Assembly (NCBI GenBank): GCA_003216175.1
Contig: QCJG01000005.1
Span: forward strand, 1-64,000
Source of the DNA: Prochlorococcus sp. AG-409-A10
Lineage (GTDB): Bacteria > Cyanobacteriota > Cyanobacteriia > PCC-6307 > Cyanobiaceae
DNA length: 64,000 bases
Reading direction: 5' to 3'
The translations under genes and the position numbers were made by a program. Positions 40,497 to 48,766 of this stretch are shown piece by piece; the stretch's first letter is position 1; each line of letters starts with the position of its first letter. The notes beneath the pieces are model-generated. The model was not told the origin of the DNA and ran no database searches. It worked only from the letters and a program-made list of their open reading frames with translations.

Positions 40497-41556
40497 GAGC
40501 TGACCTCCTGTATTTATGACTTGGTGGTTTCCGTTTGCGCCGTGTTAATGGTCTGTGAACTTTGAAGGTATGGCAAAGGTCATTCTTATCGACCAGTGCC
40601 CAACCATCAATTACATCTCCAAGCTTCAAAGTGCCATGTTCTTTCTCTGCGCTGAAGGTGCTTCCGTTCATGCAAAAGAGCAAACCATTAGAACTTTCTT
40701 CGCACCAAAGATCACGATTCCTTCCACAAATCGGGCATGGATTTAATCGTTTAGTTGATGCACCACCTCCATAATGTTTTTTCTTTTTAGGTGCATCTTG
40801 TTGATTAGCCAATTCTAAAACAAAATTCCAAACTTCATCACTTGGTGGCTTTATATCTTCGGGGCCATAACCTCTAGGCCAAAAATAATTACCATTGTTG
40901 TCTGGATGTTTCCCAGTAATTAAAACTTGTCGGTCATTAGTGAGAAAAACTTCTAGTGCTTCTCCCTTTTTTTTTACTTCTCCATCGTCATCTTTTACAG
41001 CTTCTTTGGTAACAACTTTTCCTTGAAATTGACCATATGGAAGTTTTGCGATTTGCTTTGGAGTTGGTTCATATAACACCTTGAATCTCCAAGGATCATC
41101 ATCTCGATGGACTTGGAAAGAGTCATCGAAATTAAGACCCAAATCAGCTGCATAAGTTAAGGCAGTTTCACCATCAATGTCTTTGCATAAAAGATGAAGT
41201 CCTGTTTTGACTCCAATGCCTGTTGCTCCAGACGTAGAAAGAATCGTTTTGATTGAGAACTTTTTGTCATTCCAATCCTTCAAGTAATAACCATTTAATC
41301 CAATTGGTACTTTCCCTTTGCATGGAAGGAAATCCCAAAAAGATTCCTTTAAGTGCAATTGGTACGCTTGTCGGCAAATTTCATTGTGATTTACCCCTCC
41401 ATCTGCCGTATCATGCGCCATTTGGTGGTCTTCTGAATAATTGAACCCAGTAATACAAATCGGTTCTGGGAATCTGACTCCCTGCCTTGTCTGCAGGGGG
41501 TCGGCTAACATAGGAGCAACGACAACCCCATGGCCTTCAAATTTTTTGAGGGTCAT
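40486..41556 (-). CDS. primase-like protein of element replication module
   Basis: The 356-residue product resembles the primase at 49422. It has an AEP-type acidic motif (LLCKDIDGETALTYAAD), FRFKVLYEPTP, the EVFLTNDRQVLITGKHPD stretch corresponding to the IDLLSSPSAWKVVMGDHP part, and a zinc-finger CPICGRNRDLWCEES. It likely starts replication of an integrated element. It overlaps the helicase gene and follows an HTH gene, in a block with the opposite orientation to the block at 48767-51556. Confidence 0.7.
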   Translation of the reverse strand: MTLKKFEGHGVVVAPMLADPLQTRQGVRFPEPICITGFNYSEDHQMAHDTADGGVNHNEICRQAYQLHLKESFWDFLPCKGKVPIGLNGYYLKDWNDKKFSIKTILSTSGATGIGVKTGLHLLCKDIDGETALTYAADLGLNFDDSFQVHRDDDPWRFKVLYEPTPKQIAKLPYGQFQGKVVTKEAVKDDDGEVKKKGEALEVFLTNDRQVLITGKHPDNNGNYFWPRGYGPEDIKPPSDEVWNFVLELANQQDAPKKKKHYGGGASTKRLNPCPICGRNRDLWCEESSNGLLFCMNGSTFSAEKEHGTLKLGDVIDGWALVDKNDLCHTFKVHRPLTRRKRKPPSHKYRRSAHVS

Positions 41557-41559
41557 TTT

Positions 41560-41814
41560 TTATGCAGCAACTTCTTTTATCAATGAAGGTTCAAGCAAAT
41601 CTGATTCCTTAGATTTATGCAATTCATTAAGGACAGCCTCACAAGCCTCCAGGTCATAAAGACAATGACTGTTTTTAGCTCGAGGAATTTTCCTCATCCA
41701 ACAAGTGCCTTCAATTAAAAGGCCAAGTTTCCTCATGGTCAGCAAAGTACGTTCTGACCGTCCGAGATATTCAGCAGCAACCTTTTGGGAATGCCACTTT
41801 ATTTTTGGTTCCAT
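41560..41814 (-). CDS. AlpA/excisionase-like HTH protein
   Basis: The 84-residue product has a winged HTH of the MerR/excisionase type (KVAAEYLGRSERTLLTMRKL followed by GTCWMRKIPR). It is homologous in layout to the gene at 48767 (RDAAYFLRVSERQLFRLRKA). Such genes control excision or early operon expression of elements. Confidence 0.65.
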   Translation of the reverse strand: MEPKIKWHSQKVAAEYLGRSERTLLTMRKLGLLIEGTCWMRKIPRAKNSHCLYDLEACEAVLNELHKSKESDLLEPSLIKEVAA

Positions 41815-41821
41815 TTTCCGA

Positions 41822-42004
41822 CTAAAGGGAAATCCCTTCTCTCTTCAATGCTGCTTTGATGTTCCTAGGAAACTTGTGAAAAAGACTCCTATAAATCCCT
41901 AACTGAAAATCATCCTTAGAATCAATTGCTTGCCTAACTCTCCCAAGAAAGTCTTCAACATCCAAGGGCTTTTCTTTATTTAGGGGTTTTTGAACTGGCT
42001 TCAT
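41822..42004 (-). CDS. 60-residue basic protein, element module
   Basis: It starts MKPVQKPLNKEKPLDVEDFL and ends FPRNIKAALKREGISL. It is first in the HTH-primase-helicase block, spaced seven bases from the HTH gene. Unknown, perhaps a small regulator. Confidence 0.5.
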   Translation of the reverse strand: MKPVQKPLNKEKPLDVEDFLGRVRQAIDSKDDFQLGIYRSLFHKFPRNIKAALKREGISL

Positions 42005-42334
42005 TGCAGCCTTAAAAATTAAAGGGGTGAATATTTAGCCATCAAGAATTGATCTATTACTGAAGTTACCCCGTAGGACTTACGGGCCACCTTCTTGCAT
42101 TGCTAAGAAGATAACTACTTATTCTTAATTTGACAACAACTTTCTAGAGTAATCTTATTCACACTTGTTTTTACACCAATAAAAAGGGGGGCAGTTAGCC
42201 CCCTAAAAAATCGACTTCAACCGAGCTTTTAATTTAACTTTCAGGCAATGGTATATGGCTTAATTAACACAAGACTTTTAATTCATTCCAAGTTGATTAA
42301 GCTTTAATTATTAGACAGTTTTCTATAGATATAA
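42005..42334. repeat. gene-free stretch with terminator-hairpin repeat copy 5
   Basis: The repeat at 42181-42234 reads AAAGGGGGGCAGTTAGCCCC, then ATCGACTTCAACCGAGCTTT. It is almost the same as copy 6 at 45738. A short HTH-scrap end (CAATGGTATATGGCTTAATT) follows. Nothing else is visible. Confidence 0.65.
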
Positions 42335-42817
42335 ATGCAAAAACTATATAGATCCCTAGTTTTAATTATTTTTCTTTTTCTTACCCAACTGATCTCTAAG
42401 CCAGTATTTGCATGTGTTGAGGGTTTGACGTGGGGAATGGACCTTCAAAATGTAGAGAGTCATCTTGGTATATCTTTCAGTCCCATCAAAGAAGAAACAA
42501 CTCAGAATCTTTTTGAAGTTACAGATATTCAGATTAGCGGTTTACCTGTAGAGGTTCTTCGAGTTCGAATTGAAGATGAGGATGGATTAAAGCAACTTGC
42601 TTATGAAATAGACAACGAAAATATGACTGAAGTCTTAGCAGGATTAAGGTATCGCTTTGGTCCTCCAGTTGGTACAAGCGTTGAAGTTGAAGGTGGCTCT
42701 CCTCAACAACAATGGATTTGGCATACGGGAGAAGATGTGATTGTGGCAGTTAAAAGCGAGCATCGTCCATTTGTGCTTTCTTATCGACCATCACTTCTAG
42801 ACCCCTCTTTTCTCTAA
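42335..42817 (+). CDS. secreted hypothetical protein
   Basis: The 160-residue product has a signal peptide (residues 1-26, ending VFA). The mature protein has FACVEGLTWGMDLQNVESHL, a beta-rich middle (VLRVRIEDEDGLKQLAYEID) and VIVAVKSEHRPFVLSYRPS at the end. The layout resembles cyanobacterial periplasmic proteins of unknown function. It has no partner on its strand. Confidence 0.6.
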   Translation: MQKLYRSLVLIIFLFLTQLISKPVFACVEGLTWGMDLQNVESHLGISFSPIKEETTQNLFEVTDIQISGLPVEVLRVRIEDEDGLKQLAYEIDNENMTEVLAGLRYRFGPPVGTSVEVEGGSPQQQWIWHTGEDVIVAVKSEHRPFVLSYRPSLLDPSFL

Positions 42818-42838
42818 GAGAATTTTTGAAAATTTTAA

Positions 42839-43552
42839 TTACCCAAATCCCCTTGTATTTGATTTAGGCTGATCAAGAACATTAAGGAAGTGAGTTTTAT
42901 CACTTCCTACATCATAAAGCGTGTAATAAGCTCCAGCACCAATACCTATCACTCCTCGTTTAGGTACTTTCTGCTCTTGTTTGCGATCACCACCTAAATC
43001 TTTTACATATGAATTAACGACAGCGTCAGTCAACTCAAGATGAAATTGCTGACTACTTCTTGCTGTAAATAATCTGTTCACACCAAGACGAGTAAGACGA
43101 TCAAGAAGAATAAGTGGAGGAGTATCAATAGTTATTTTGTCTCCAATATCTTTCGAGCTTCCATGAATTAACCCACAATCTAATTCTACGAATCCAAATT
43201 CAAGTGAAGCCAACCAATTCAAATAATATGGATCAACAGCATTTACAAGAGCCTTCACTATGCCTTCTCCTTTATTCAAGCGTAAAGCATCTGCCTTTTG
43301 TTCTCCACGAAACCCCCGTTCTGCAAGCAACTGATCTTCCCACCAACCATAAATACAATGAGGCTTTAAATCACCAGGGTGAGGATTAATTAACCTGTCA
43401 ATCAATGAATTACAATCTCTCTCGGCTCCAACCATGTCACCCAAAACAAACAAAGTTATATCCCCTCGAATTTTCTTTAAATCTTTTTGAATACGTTCAT
43501 ACGTCTCAAGGTCCCCTTTTAGACCACTTATAAGAGCCCAGCGTTCTATCAT
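42839..43552 (-). CDS. degenerate metallophosphoesterase-like protein
   Basis: The 237-residue product is a paralogue of its upstream neighbour (43549). It keeps LGDMVGAERD (metal-site Asp of motif II) and LIHGSS, but motif I is changed from D-x-H to SGLKGD. The GHTH motif is replaced by TARSS. It may bind metal or nucleotides but is probably not a phosphatase. Stop and start overlap by four bases with 43549. Confidence 0.65.
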   Translation of the reverse strand: MIERWALISGLKGDLETYERIQKDLKKIRGDITLFVLGDMVGAERDCNSLIDRLINPHPGDLKPHCIYGWWEDQLLAERGFRGEQKADALRLNKGEGIVKALVNAVDPYYLNWLASLEFGFVELDCGLIHGSSKDIGDKITIDTPPLILLDRLTRLGVNRLFTARSSQQFHLELTDAVVNSYVKDLGGDRKQEQKVPKRGVIGIGAGAYYTLYDVGSDKTHFLNVLDQPKSNTRGFG

Positions 43553-44364
43553 CTTTCACACACGTGACTAGCATCCTCGGCCAGTTCTGCGAATTCGAAG
43601 CCATGATTCAATCGCCACGCAAAGATAGAAGGCAGCCCGGCTTCTATGATTGCTTTGCAAGTTCGATCGATATCATAGGAAACTTCTTTAATATCAATAT
43701 TGTTGGTTTTGTCGTCGAAAATGACATACGTCGCTTTACTACCTCCATGACGAGGTTCGCCGACAGAACCAGCATTAATAATTCTTCTCATAGGTAAATT
43801 TATTTCTTTCTCTTCTGTTTGTTTATTGGGAGTATTTTTAAGAGTTATACGAATGGAACCCTGTCCTAATTCGCGGACATAAGGTAAGTGTGTGTGACCA
43901 CAGAACAAAGTTTCGGCTCCAGACATTTCTACTCTCTCCAGTGCTGCGAATGCATCCATATCAGGAAGGAGATATTCATGTTGACTATTAGGACTACCAT
44001 GCACAAAAAGTAATTTATCTCTACGAATTGAAGTTGGAAGACTAGCTAAAAAGTCTTTATTTTCATTTGTCAACTTTTCAGTAGTCCATTTATGAGCTAA
44101 ATGCCCACGTCTTTCTGCGAGTTGAGATGGATAGCTACAATCACACGCATCAAGTCCGTCAACTACATCTTCATCCCAACACCCTTGGCAGGTAGGAATT
44201 TCACGCTCTTTAATTAAATCAACCACCTCATTTGGATGTGGTCCATAGCCAACCAAGTCACCAAGACAAGTAATAGTATCAATTCCTTGACGATCAATAT
44301 GATTTAAAACTGCCTGAACTGCTGGTAGATTTGCATGTAGACATGAGATTACTGCTTGTTTCAT
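43549..44364 (-). CDS. metallophosphoesterase (calcineurin-like)
   Basis: The 271-residue product has the five phosphoesterase motifs: SCLHANLPA (in place of D-x-H), LGDLVGYGP, CQGCWDE (in place of GNHD), VHGSP and GHTHLPYV, plus NAGSVGEPR. Family members hydrolyse phosphodiesters or phosphomonoesters with a bimetal centre. Motif I and the GNHD motif are atypical, so the substrate may be unusual. It lies between a CobW-type gene and a degenerate paralogue, behind a Zur-like box, so zinc or cobalt economy is implied. Confidence 0.75.
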   Translation of the reverse strand: MKQAVISCLHANLPAVQAVLNHIDRQGIDTITCLGDLVGYGPHPNEVVDLIKEREIPTCQGCWDEDVVDGLDACDCSYPSQLAERRGHLAHKWTTEKLTNENKDFLASLPTSIRRDKLLFVHGSPNSQHEYLLPDMDAFAALERVEMSGAETLFCGHTHLPYVRELGQGSIRITLKNTPNKQTEEKEINLPMRRIINAGSVGEPRHGGSKATYVIFDDKTNNIDIKEVSYDIDRTCKAIIEAGLPSIFAWRLNHGFEFAELAEDASHVCER

Positions 44365-44373
44365 ATATTAGGT

Positions 44374-45153
44374 TTAGTGAGTAGCAGCTAATTGCTGATT
44401 CGAAAGAGAAGCTTGATGCATCTCCAATACAGAATCATTTATGAGACAGAGATTGATAGTTGATTTGATTCTTGTGAATTCAAGATTTCTTCCTTGAATA
44501 ACGAGTTGCGATATTCGTTGAGGTCTCCCTTTGGGTGGTGAAATATCATTCAGTTGCAAGAACTGTGAACCAGGCTGACTAACAATCCAGTTGAAATACA
44601 TAGACCGTCCATCAGGGATATTTAACAAGGCTTTTGCTCGATATACATCTCCATAAGCTCCGTTAACTAACTCAAACCAAAAAGTATTTAGACTTGGTGG
44701 GTCCCAAACGTTCTCTTGAAGATTGAGACTCAAAGATTCGATTTTAGTGAAATCTAATGTGTCCTTAATAGGTAATTCAGTATCACGACCAAAATGTAGA
44801 TATTGATCTGGTAAAAGTTTTAAATTCTCAAGCTGGCTAATAATACGTGGATCAATTCCAGCTAAGCCAGATTGATTAGGGATATAAAACTGAGATAGTT
44901 CAATGAAAATCACCGAATCATCTTGATCAGAAAACAAGTGATCCGAAGGTTTTGATAAATCTATTAGCTGTGGAATTTGATCTTTAAGGAAGACAAAATC
45001 TATCTCAGAAGAGTTTGCTTGTTCCAAAGATTTTTCTGAGAAACCAGAGAGGCGAATATAACCACAAGAACCACCATGTTTTTTTATCTCACTAAGAATC
45101 CAGTTGGTTTTACCGCAACCCGGCGGACCCGAAATTAACCAGACCTGACGCAT
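44374..45153 (-). CDS. CobW/COG0523-type P-loop protein
   Basis: The 259-residue product has Walker A SGPPGCGKTNW at the start and the CobW C-terminal-type pattern near the end (FNWIVSQPGSQFLQ, PQRISQLVIQGRNLEF). It lacks a clear CxCC metal motif, so it is a divergent member. COG0523 proteins insert or deliver metals to client enzymes. It heads the three-gene minus operon, starting 45 bases from the Zur-like box. Confidence 0.6.
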   Translation of the reverse strand: MRQVWLISGPPGCGKTNWILSEIKKHGGSCGYIRLSGFSEKSLEQANSSEIDFVFLKDQIPQLIDLSKPSDHLFSDQDDSVIFIELSQFYIPNQSGLAGIDPRIISQLENLKLLPDQYLHFGRDTELPIKDTLDFTKIESLSLNLQENVWDPPSLNTFWFELVNGAYGDVYRAKALLNIPDGRSMYFNWIVSQPGSQFLQLNDISPPKGRPQRISQLVIQGRNLEFTRIKSTINLCLINDSVLEMHQASLSNQQLAATH

Positions 45154-45196
45154 CTATAAGATAGGAGATAGCGTATAAGAATATACACGCACTATG

Positions 45197-45214
45197 GAAA
45201 CGATTACCATTTTC
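45197..45214. promoter_or_regulatory. Zur/Fur-like operator upstream of CobW-type operon
   Basis: GAAACGATTACCATTTTC is the reverse complement of GAAAATGGTAATCGTTTC, matching the boxes at 21652 and 21749. It lies in the promoter zone of the minus-strand operon at 45153. Confidence 0.55.
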
Positions 45215-45419
45215 ATTTTCATTTGAATATATATAGGGAATAGATTCAAAAAAAAATAAAATCAAACCGCTGAGTTATCTGACGCGGAATAATTCCTTTG
45301 CAACCATTAGTAAGAAGGGGGCTGCAATGCGCATTTAATTACCTTCTCAACATCTTCTTCTTTAAAGAACATCCTTATTTAAAAAACTGTGGTCTAATAA
45401 ATTTTTATAAATTTAATTG

Positions 45420-45722
45420 ATGCAAACTTACGTAGTTCATTGGCAGTTTCCTAATCAAGAAGCACATATAAAAGGATGTGATGCATTTGCTGAATATCTT
45501 GAAGGCGGTGCTGAATATGACAAATTTGAAGGTTTCGAGGTCGTCCTTAGAGTTGTAAATCCTGAAGGTGCTAACGGATGGGAAATCGTTAAAGCCTCAG
45601 ATCACAAAGCCGTTTGGAAATCTTGTCATCCTTGGTGTGCTGGATTTGGAGTTGATATTGAAGTGGTTCCAGTACTTACAGATAGTGAGTTTCTAGAGGT
45701 TCACAACGAGATCAAGTCGTAA
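45420..45722 (+). CDS. DUF3303-like protein
   Basis: The ATG at 45420 is preferred over a TTG three bases earlier. The 100-residue product has VVHWQFPNQEAHIKGCDAFA, EGFEVVLRVVNPEGANGWEI and VWKSCHPWCAGFGVDIEVVP, the same plan as the DUF3303-like protein at 20038. Function unknown. Confidence 0.75.
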   Translation: MQTYVVHWQFPNQEAHIKGCDAFAEYLEGGAEYDKFEGFEVVLRVVNPEGANGWEIVKASDHKAVWKSCHPWCAGFGVDIEVVPVLTDSEFLEVHNEIKS

Positions 45723-45737
45723 AACTTTCTTGCCGAA

Positions 45738-45793
45738 TAAAAAGGGGGCAGTTAGCCCCCTAAAAAATCGACTTCAACCGAGCTTTTAATTTA
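45738..45793. repeat. terminator-hairpin repeat, copy 6
   Basis: AAAGGGGGCAGTTAGCCCCC then ATCGACTTCAACCGAGCTTT. The best copy: strong stem, A run before and T-rich after. Terminates the DUF3303 gene and, on the other strand, hupE. Confidence 0.7.
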
Positions 45794-45816
45794 CAAGTGT
45801 CAGTCATCCACAAGAC

Positions 45817-46449
45817 TTAAGGGATTACAGCAACCCAAGAGAAAGCAAGTCCAATCCCTATCCAAATTCCTGCAAATAAATTGCGACCATTCAATCCAAA
45901 TTTATCAATAACTGATTGAGTGGATTGTGTGACCAATAAAAGTAAGAATAGTTGTGCAAGAAGAAGACCTAAAAAGTATCCAATCATAGGTGTAGGTTCT
46001 GCTCCAACAATGGTGCTTCCAAGCAAGTAGCCATGTAGTGAAAACATCGGCAAAAGCCATTTTGTGCTCACAAGGTTCAGAACAATTAAGCCCTCTACAG
46101 CCAAAGTTAGAGAGACAAGTGCTTCTGCCCAAGGAGCTACTAAATCAGGCAAGGGCTGCAGTTGAACTAATGAACTTCCTGCTAATCCAACAGCTAAAAG
46201 TGGAATAATCCATTTAATGGATTTCTTTAATCCCACCAGTGCGATTCCTAACATGAAAAGTAAATGATCAGGTCCAAGCAATGGATGACCAATACCACTA
46301 AGGAGAGCCTGCCAACCTGAAAGATCAGTACTCTCTCCCATTCCAAAAGGATGATGAGCTAAAGCTGAGTTAGATAAGAAAGTAAGTAATAAAAATAATG
46401 GAGTTAAAACTGCAAGAGAAAACTTGCGCACCAAAAAGTGAAACCTCAT
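45817..46449 (-). CDS. hupE: HupE/UreJ-family metal transporter
   Basis: The 210-residue product has a signal-like start and the HupE hallmark HHPFGMGE, then GIGHPLLGPDHLLFMLGIAL, which carries the metal-binding His/Asp segment, and about six membrane spans. HupE proteins import nickel or cobalt. A cobalamin riboswitch lies directly upstream, indicating cobalt uptake for vitamin B12 synthesis and repression when B12 is plentiful. No urease or hydrogenase gene is near, which also favours cobalt. Confidence 0.88.
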   Translation of the reverse strand: MRFHFLVRKFSLAVLTPLFLLLTFLSNSALAHHPFGMGESTDLSGWQALLSGIGHPLLGPDHLLFMLGIALVGLKKSIKWIIPLLAVGLAGSSLVQLQPLPDLVAPWAEALVSLTLAVEGLIVLNLVSTKWLLPMFSLHGYLLGSTIVGAEPTPMIGYFLGLLLAQLFLLLLVTQSTQSVIDKFGLNGRNLFAGIWIGIGLAFSWVAVIP

Positions 46450-46474
46450 AGGTCGATCCTCGTCGAATTGTAAA

Positions 46475-46597
46475 GAAGGCGGGCATTCTGACTGGTACCG
46501 AAGAAGCTCGATACATCACAGTTGCGGGACAGCAGCGGATTCGCACCACTTTTCCCCATTACTTCCAATAGCTGATCACTATTAGAACCTCATAAAT
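46475..46597 (-). promoter_or_regulatory. cobalamin riboswitch upstream of hupE
   Basis: Read on the minus strand, the element contains GGGGAAAAGTGGTGCGAATC, GCTGTCCCGCAACTGTGA and AGTCAGAATGCCCGCC. These are the conserved core and 3' elements of the AdoCbl riboswitch. It ends about 25 bases before the hupE start, which has a GAGG site. Confidence 0.88.
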
Positions 46598-46747
46598 AAT
46601 TTAACCCTCAAGTAGCAAACATAATTAGGAACGTAATAGCACCGTTACACCTAAGTCCGTTAAATCCTTTAATTCAGCTATATGAAAAGTTCTATCTCTG
46701 TACGACTAACCAAAAGCCTGCTTAGAGAGGGGGTCTCACCTTCTATA

Positions 46748-46767
46748 TGACATAAATATGACATAAA
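46748..46767. repeat. direct repeat beside attachment remnant 3
   Basis: TGACATAAATATGACATAAA, two TGACATAAA units spaced 10 bases, placed like those at 10528 and 24463. Confidence 0.5.
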
Positions 46768-46787
46768 CCACTAAAAGCCATTAAAAA

Positions 46788-46864
46788 AGACAGGCTGGGA
46801 AACCTGTCTATGACTGATCGGGGCGACAGGATTCGAACCTGCGACCTAGTGCTCCCAAAGCACC
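46788..46864 (-). repeat. tRNA-Pro(TGG) 3' fragment plus terminator, attachment remnant 3
   Basis: The minus strand reads GGTGCTTTGGGAGCACTAGG, the T arm, CGCCCCG, and then the terminator (GACAGG/CCTGTC plus T run). The T-arm and anticodon arm are intact, so it is the freshest scar. The 5' half of the tRNA is absent. The integrase begins 110 bases to the right. Confidence 0.82.
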
Positions 46865-46975
46865 CGTTCCTGTATAATGATTGCAATGCTTTTCAGTCAT
46901 ACTCTTTATTATAGCTGACTTAGTCTTGACTTGTCCAGACCAATATGGCACGATTTGCCCACAGTTTGCCCACAA

Positions 46976-48319
46976 ATGCCAAAAGTAACCAATTCAGCCA
47001 TATGGGCCGTAAGCCTTAGAAAAAGCGTTAGTAAATTGTCTAAGGGTTGGACTGTTGAAGACGCTCGTGGGAATGTTCGCTTAGTAATAAGAATTCCAGA
47101 ACAGCCAAAGCAATCTGTTGTTCTTCCTCTCAGTTGGAATGAACTTCAAGCAGATGATGCCTATATCCGAATCAGGAATATTTATTCCCTAGTTGCTAAG
47201 GATGGATATTCCCTCAAGCAAGCTGCCGAAGTTTGCTCTGGTAAAGCCCCAAAAAAAATTAATCAAATTCCTTGGGCTGAATATATAAATGATTTCAAGG
47301 AAGATAAAACCAACAGAGGAAATACCATTGCTTTATCTACTTGGGATAAAGAGTATTTTCTCAGCCCAGAGATAATTGCTGAGAAAGCTAAAAATGTAAA
47401 GGGGAATATGAAACCGATAACTGTTTTTCCAGTTTTAAATAATGCTCTTGCACTTCTAGAAAAAGGATCTGTATCTACACCAAAAAAATTAATTGATGAA
47501 TCTGTAAAAAACTGGACTGCTGGAACTCGATCACGACAACAAGCAGTTCGAAACCTTTCAGCTTTTTTAAGATGGTGCGTTGATGAAGAAAAAATCCCTC
47601 CTACATGGATGCCTAGAAGTGATTTAAGTCATCACATTGGTGTAACTCCTAATGCATTACAAAAGCCAGAAATACTACCAGAAGATAAAGCAGTCAATGA
47701 TCATATCTTGGTTGAATTAATCGACCACGTAGAGGGCATAGATCAAAGATGGGCTTATGCTTTAAAACTTATGGCTGAACTTGGTTTAAGGCCAGTAGAA
47801 CTTTTGCACTTACAAGTCAAAAAAGACTTTAGTGGAGAAAAAGATTTTTATTGCACCTATAAAAAAAAGGCAGGCAAGGGTGCAACAAAGGAGGGGGAAT
47901 TATATTCAGTACCACTCAAGAACAAAAAAGAAGTTATCCAAGAATGGAATTTAATGGAGGCATTCGAAAAAGAAAAAATACAACTACCAGATCTTGCAGG
48001 TTATAAATATGGCGTTGCTGACGCACTTAAAAACTTTTTAGAGAGAAGATCAAATACAAGAAAAGATGGAACAAAGGGAACACTTTCAAAGCAAGCTGAA
48101 AAATGGTTTGAACTAAAAGAGAGAGTTTATAAAGAGGATAAAAAACATTTGACCTTGTATTCCTTTAGACATAGCTACTCCCTTCGATCTCACGAAAGAG
48201 GAATCGATCCAGAGAGCGTTGCAGTTGCCATGAGACATAATTTAAGAACTCATACTCAGTTTTATCCAACTGCTGCAAAGAAAGCAGTTAAAAATACTTT
48301 TAAAAAGCAAGTTTTTTAA
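46976..48319 (+). CDS. int: tyrosine recombinase (integrase) of tRNA-Pro element
   Basis: The start at 46976 is preferred over TTG at 46931 because it avoids running into the flanking repeat TTTGCCCACA. The 447-residue product has a core-binding domain and a C-terminal catalytic domain: MAELGLRPVELLHLQ (Arg), LYSFRHSYSLRSHERG (Arg motif with Tyr in place of the usual His), AMRHNLRTHTQFYP with His and nucleophilic Tyr. It sits next to attachment remnant 3 and reads away from it. It would catalyse integration into the tRNA-Pro gene. Confidence 0.92.
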   Translation: MPKVTNSAIWAVSLRKSVSKLSKGWTVEDARGNVRLVIRIPEQPKQSVVLPLSWNELQADDAYIRIRNIYSLVAKDGYSLKQAAEVCSGKAPKKINQIPWAEYINDFKEDKTNRGNTIALSTWDKEYFLSPEIIAEKAKNVKGNMKPITVFPVLNNALALLEKGSVSTPKKLIDESVKNWTAGTRSRQQAVRNLSAFLRWCVDEEKIPPTWMPRSDLSHHIGVTPNALQKPEILPEDKAVNDHILVELIDHVEGIDQRWAYALKLMAELGLRPVELLHLQVKKDFSGEKDFYCTYKKKAGKGATKEGELYSVPLKNKKEVIQEWNLMEAFEKEKIQLPDLAGYKYGVADALKNFLERRSNTRKDGTKGTLSKQAEKWFELKERVYKEDKKHLTLYSFRHSYSLRSHERGIDPESVAVAMRHNLRTHTQFYPTAAKKAVKNTFKKQVF

Positions 48320-48556
48320 ATAAAATCCTAGACTTTTACTAGGAATGTTAAGTCCTAGCATATTGCTATCACTTTGATATTGCCCTTTAATTGATTGGTA
48401 CCAAATGGGCACCTATTTAATATTTTAGGGTTGTAAAATACCGACATGAGTGTTATCTTACTTTCAACTGATTCATGCGCTCCAACTTAATGACACCTAG
48501 TTGGAACAACGGCTTGATTTTGTGTTTGGTGTCTTTTGTTAACCCCTTGAATAGCT

Positions 48557-48754
48557 ATGGCTAGCAAAAGAAGAACTCCACCTCCTTTTTTAAAAGGTCG
48601 CAAAATCTCTGACGACAAAAACAACAGGCATGACTCTCTCCAAATAGGTAGAGATATAAGTGCTTTTAATTTTGATTTAGTCAATGAAGAAGATGAATTA
48701 AAAAACATCTTTGGTGAAGGTGCTTTAAGTGCAGCCAAAGCGATTAAGGGATAA
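48557..48754 (+). CDS. 65-residue hydrophilic protein, element module
   Basis: It begins MASKRRTPPPFLKGRKISDD and has an acidic end (DLVNEEDELKNIFGEGALSA). It is the first gene after the integrase and closely precedes the HTH gene. No domain recognised; a regulator is possible. Confidence 0.5.
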   Translation: MASKRRTPPPFLKGRKISDDKNNRHDSLQIGRDISAFNFDLVNEEDELKNIFGEGALSAAKAIKG

Positions 48755-48766
48755 ATAATTTTACCA

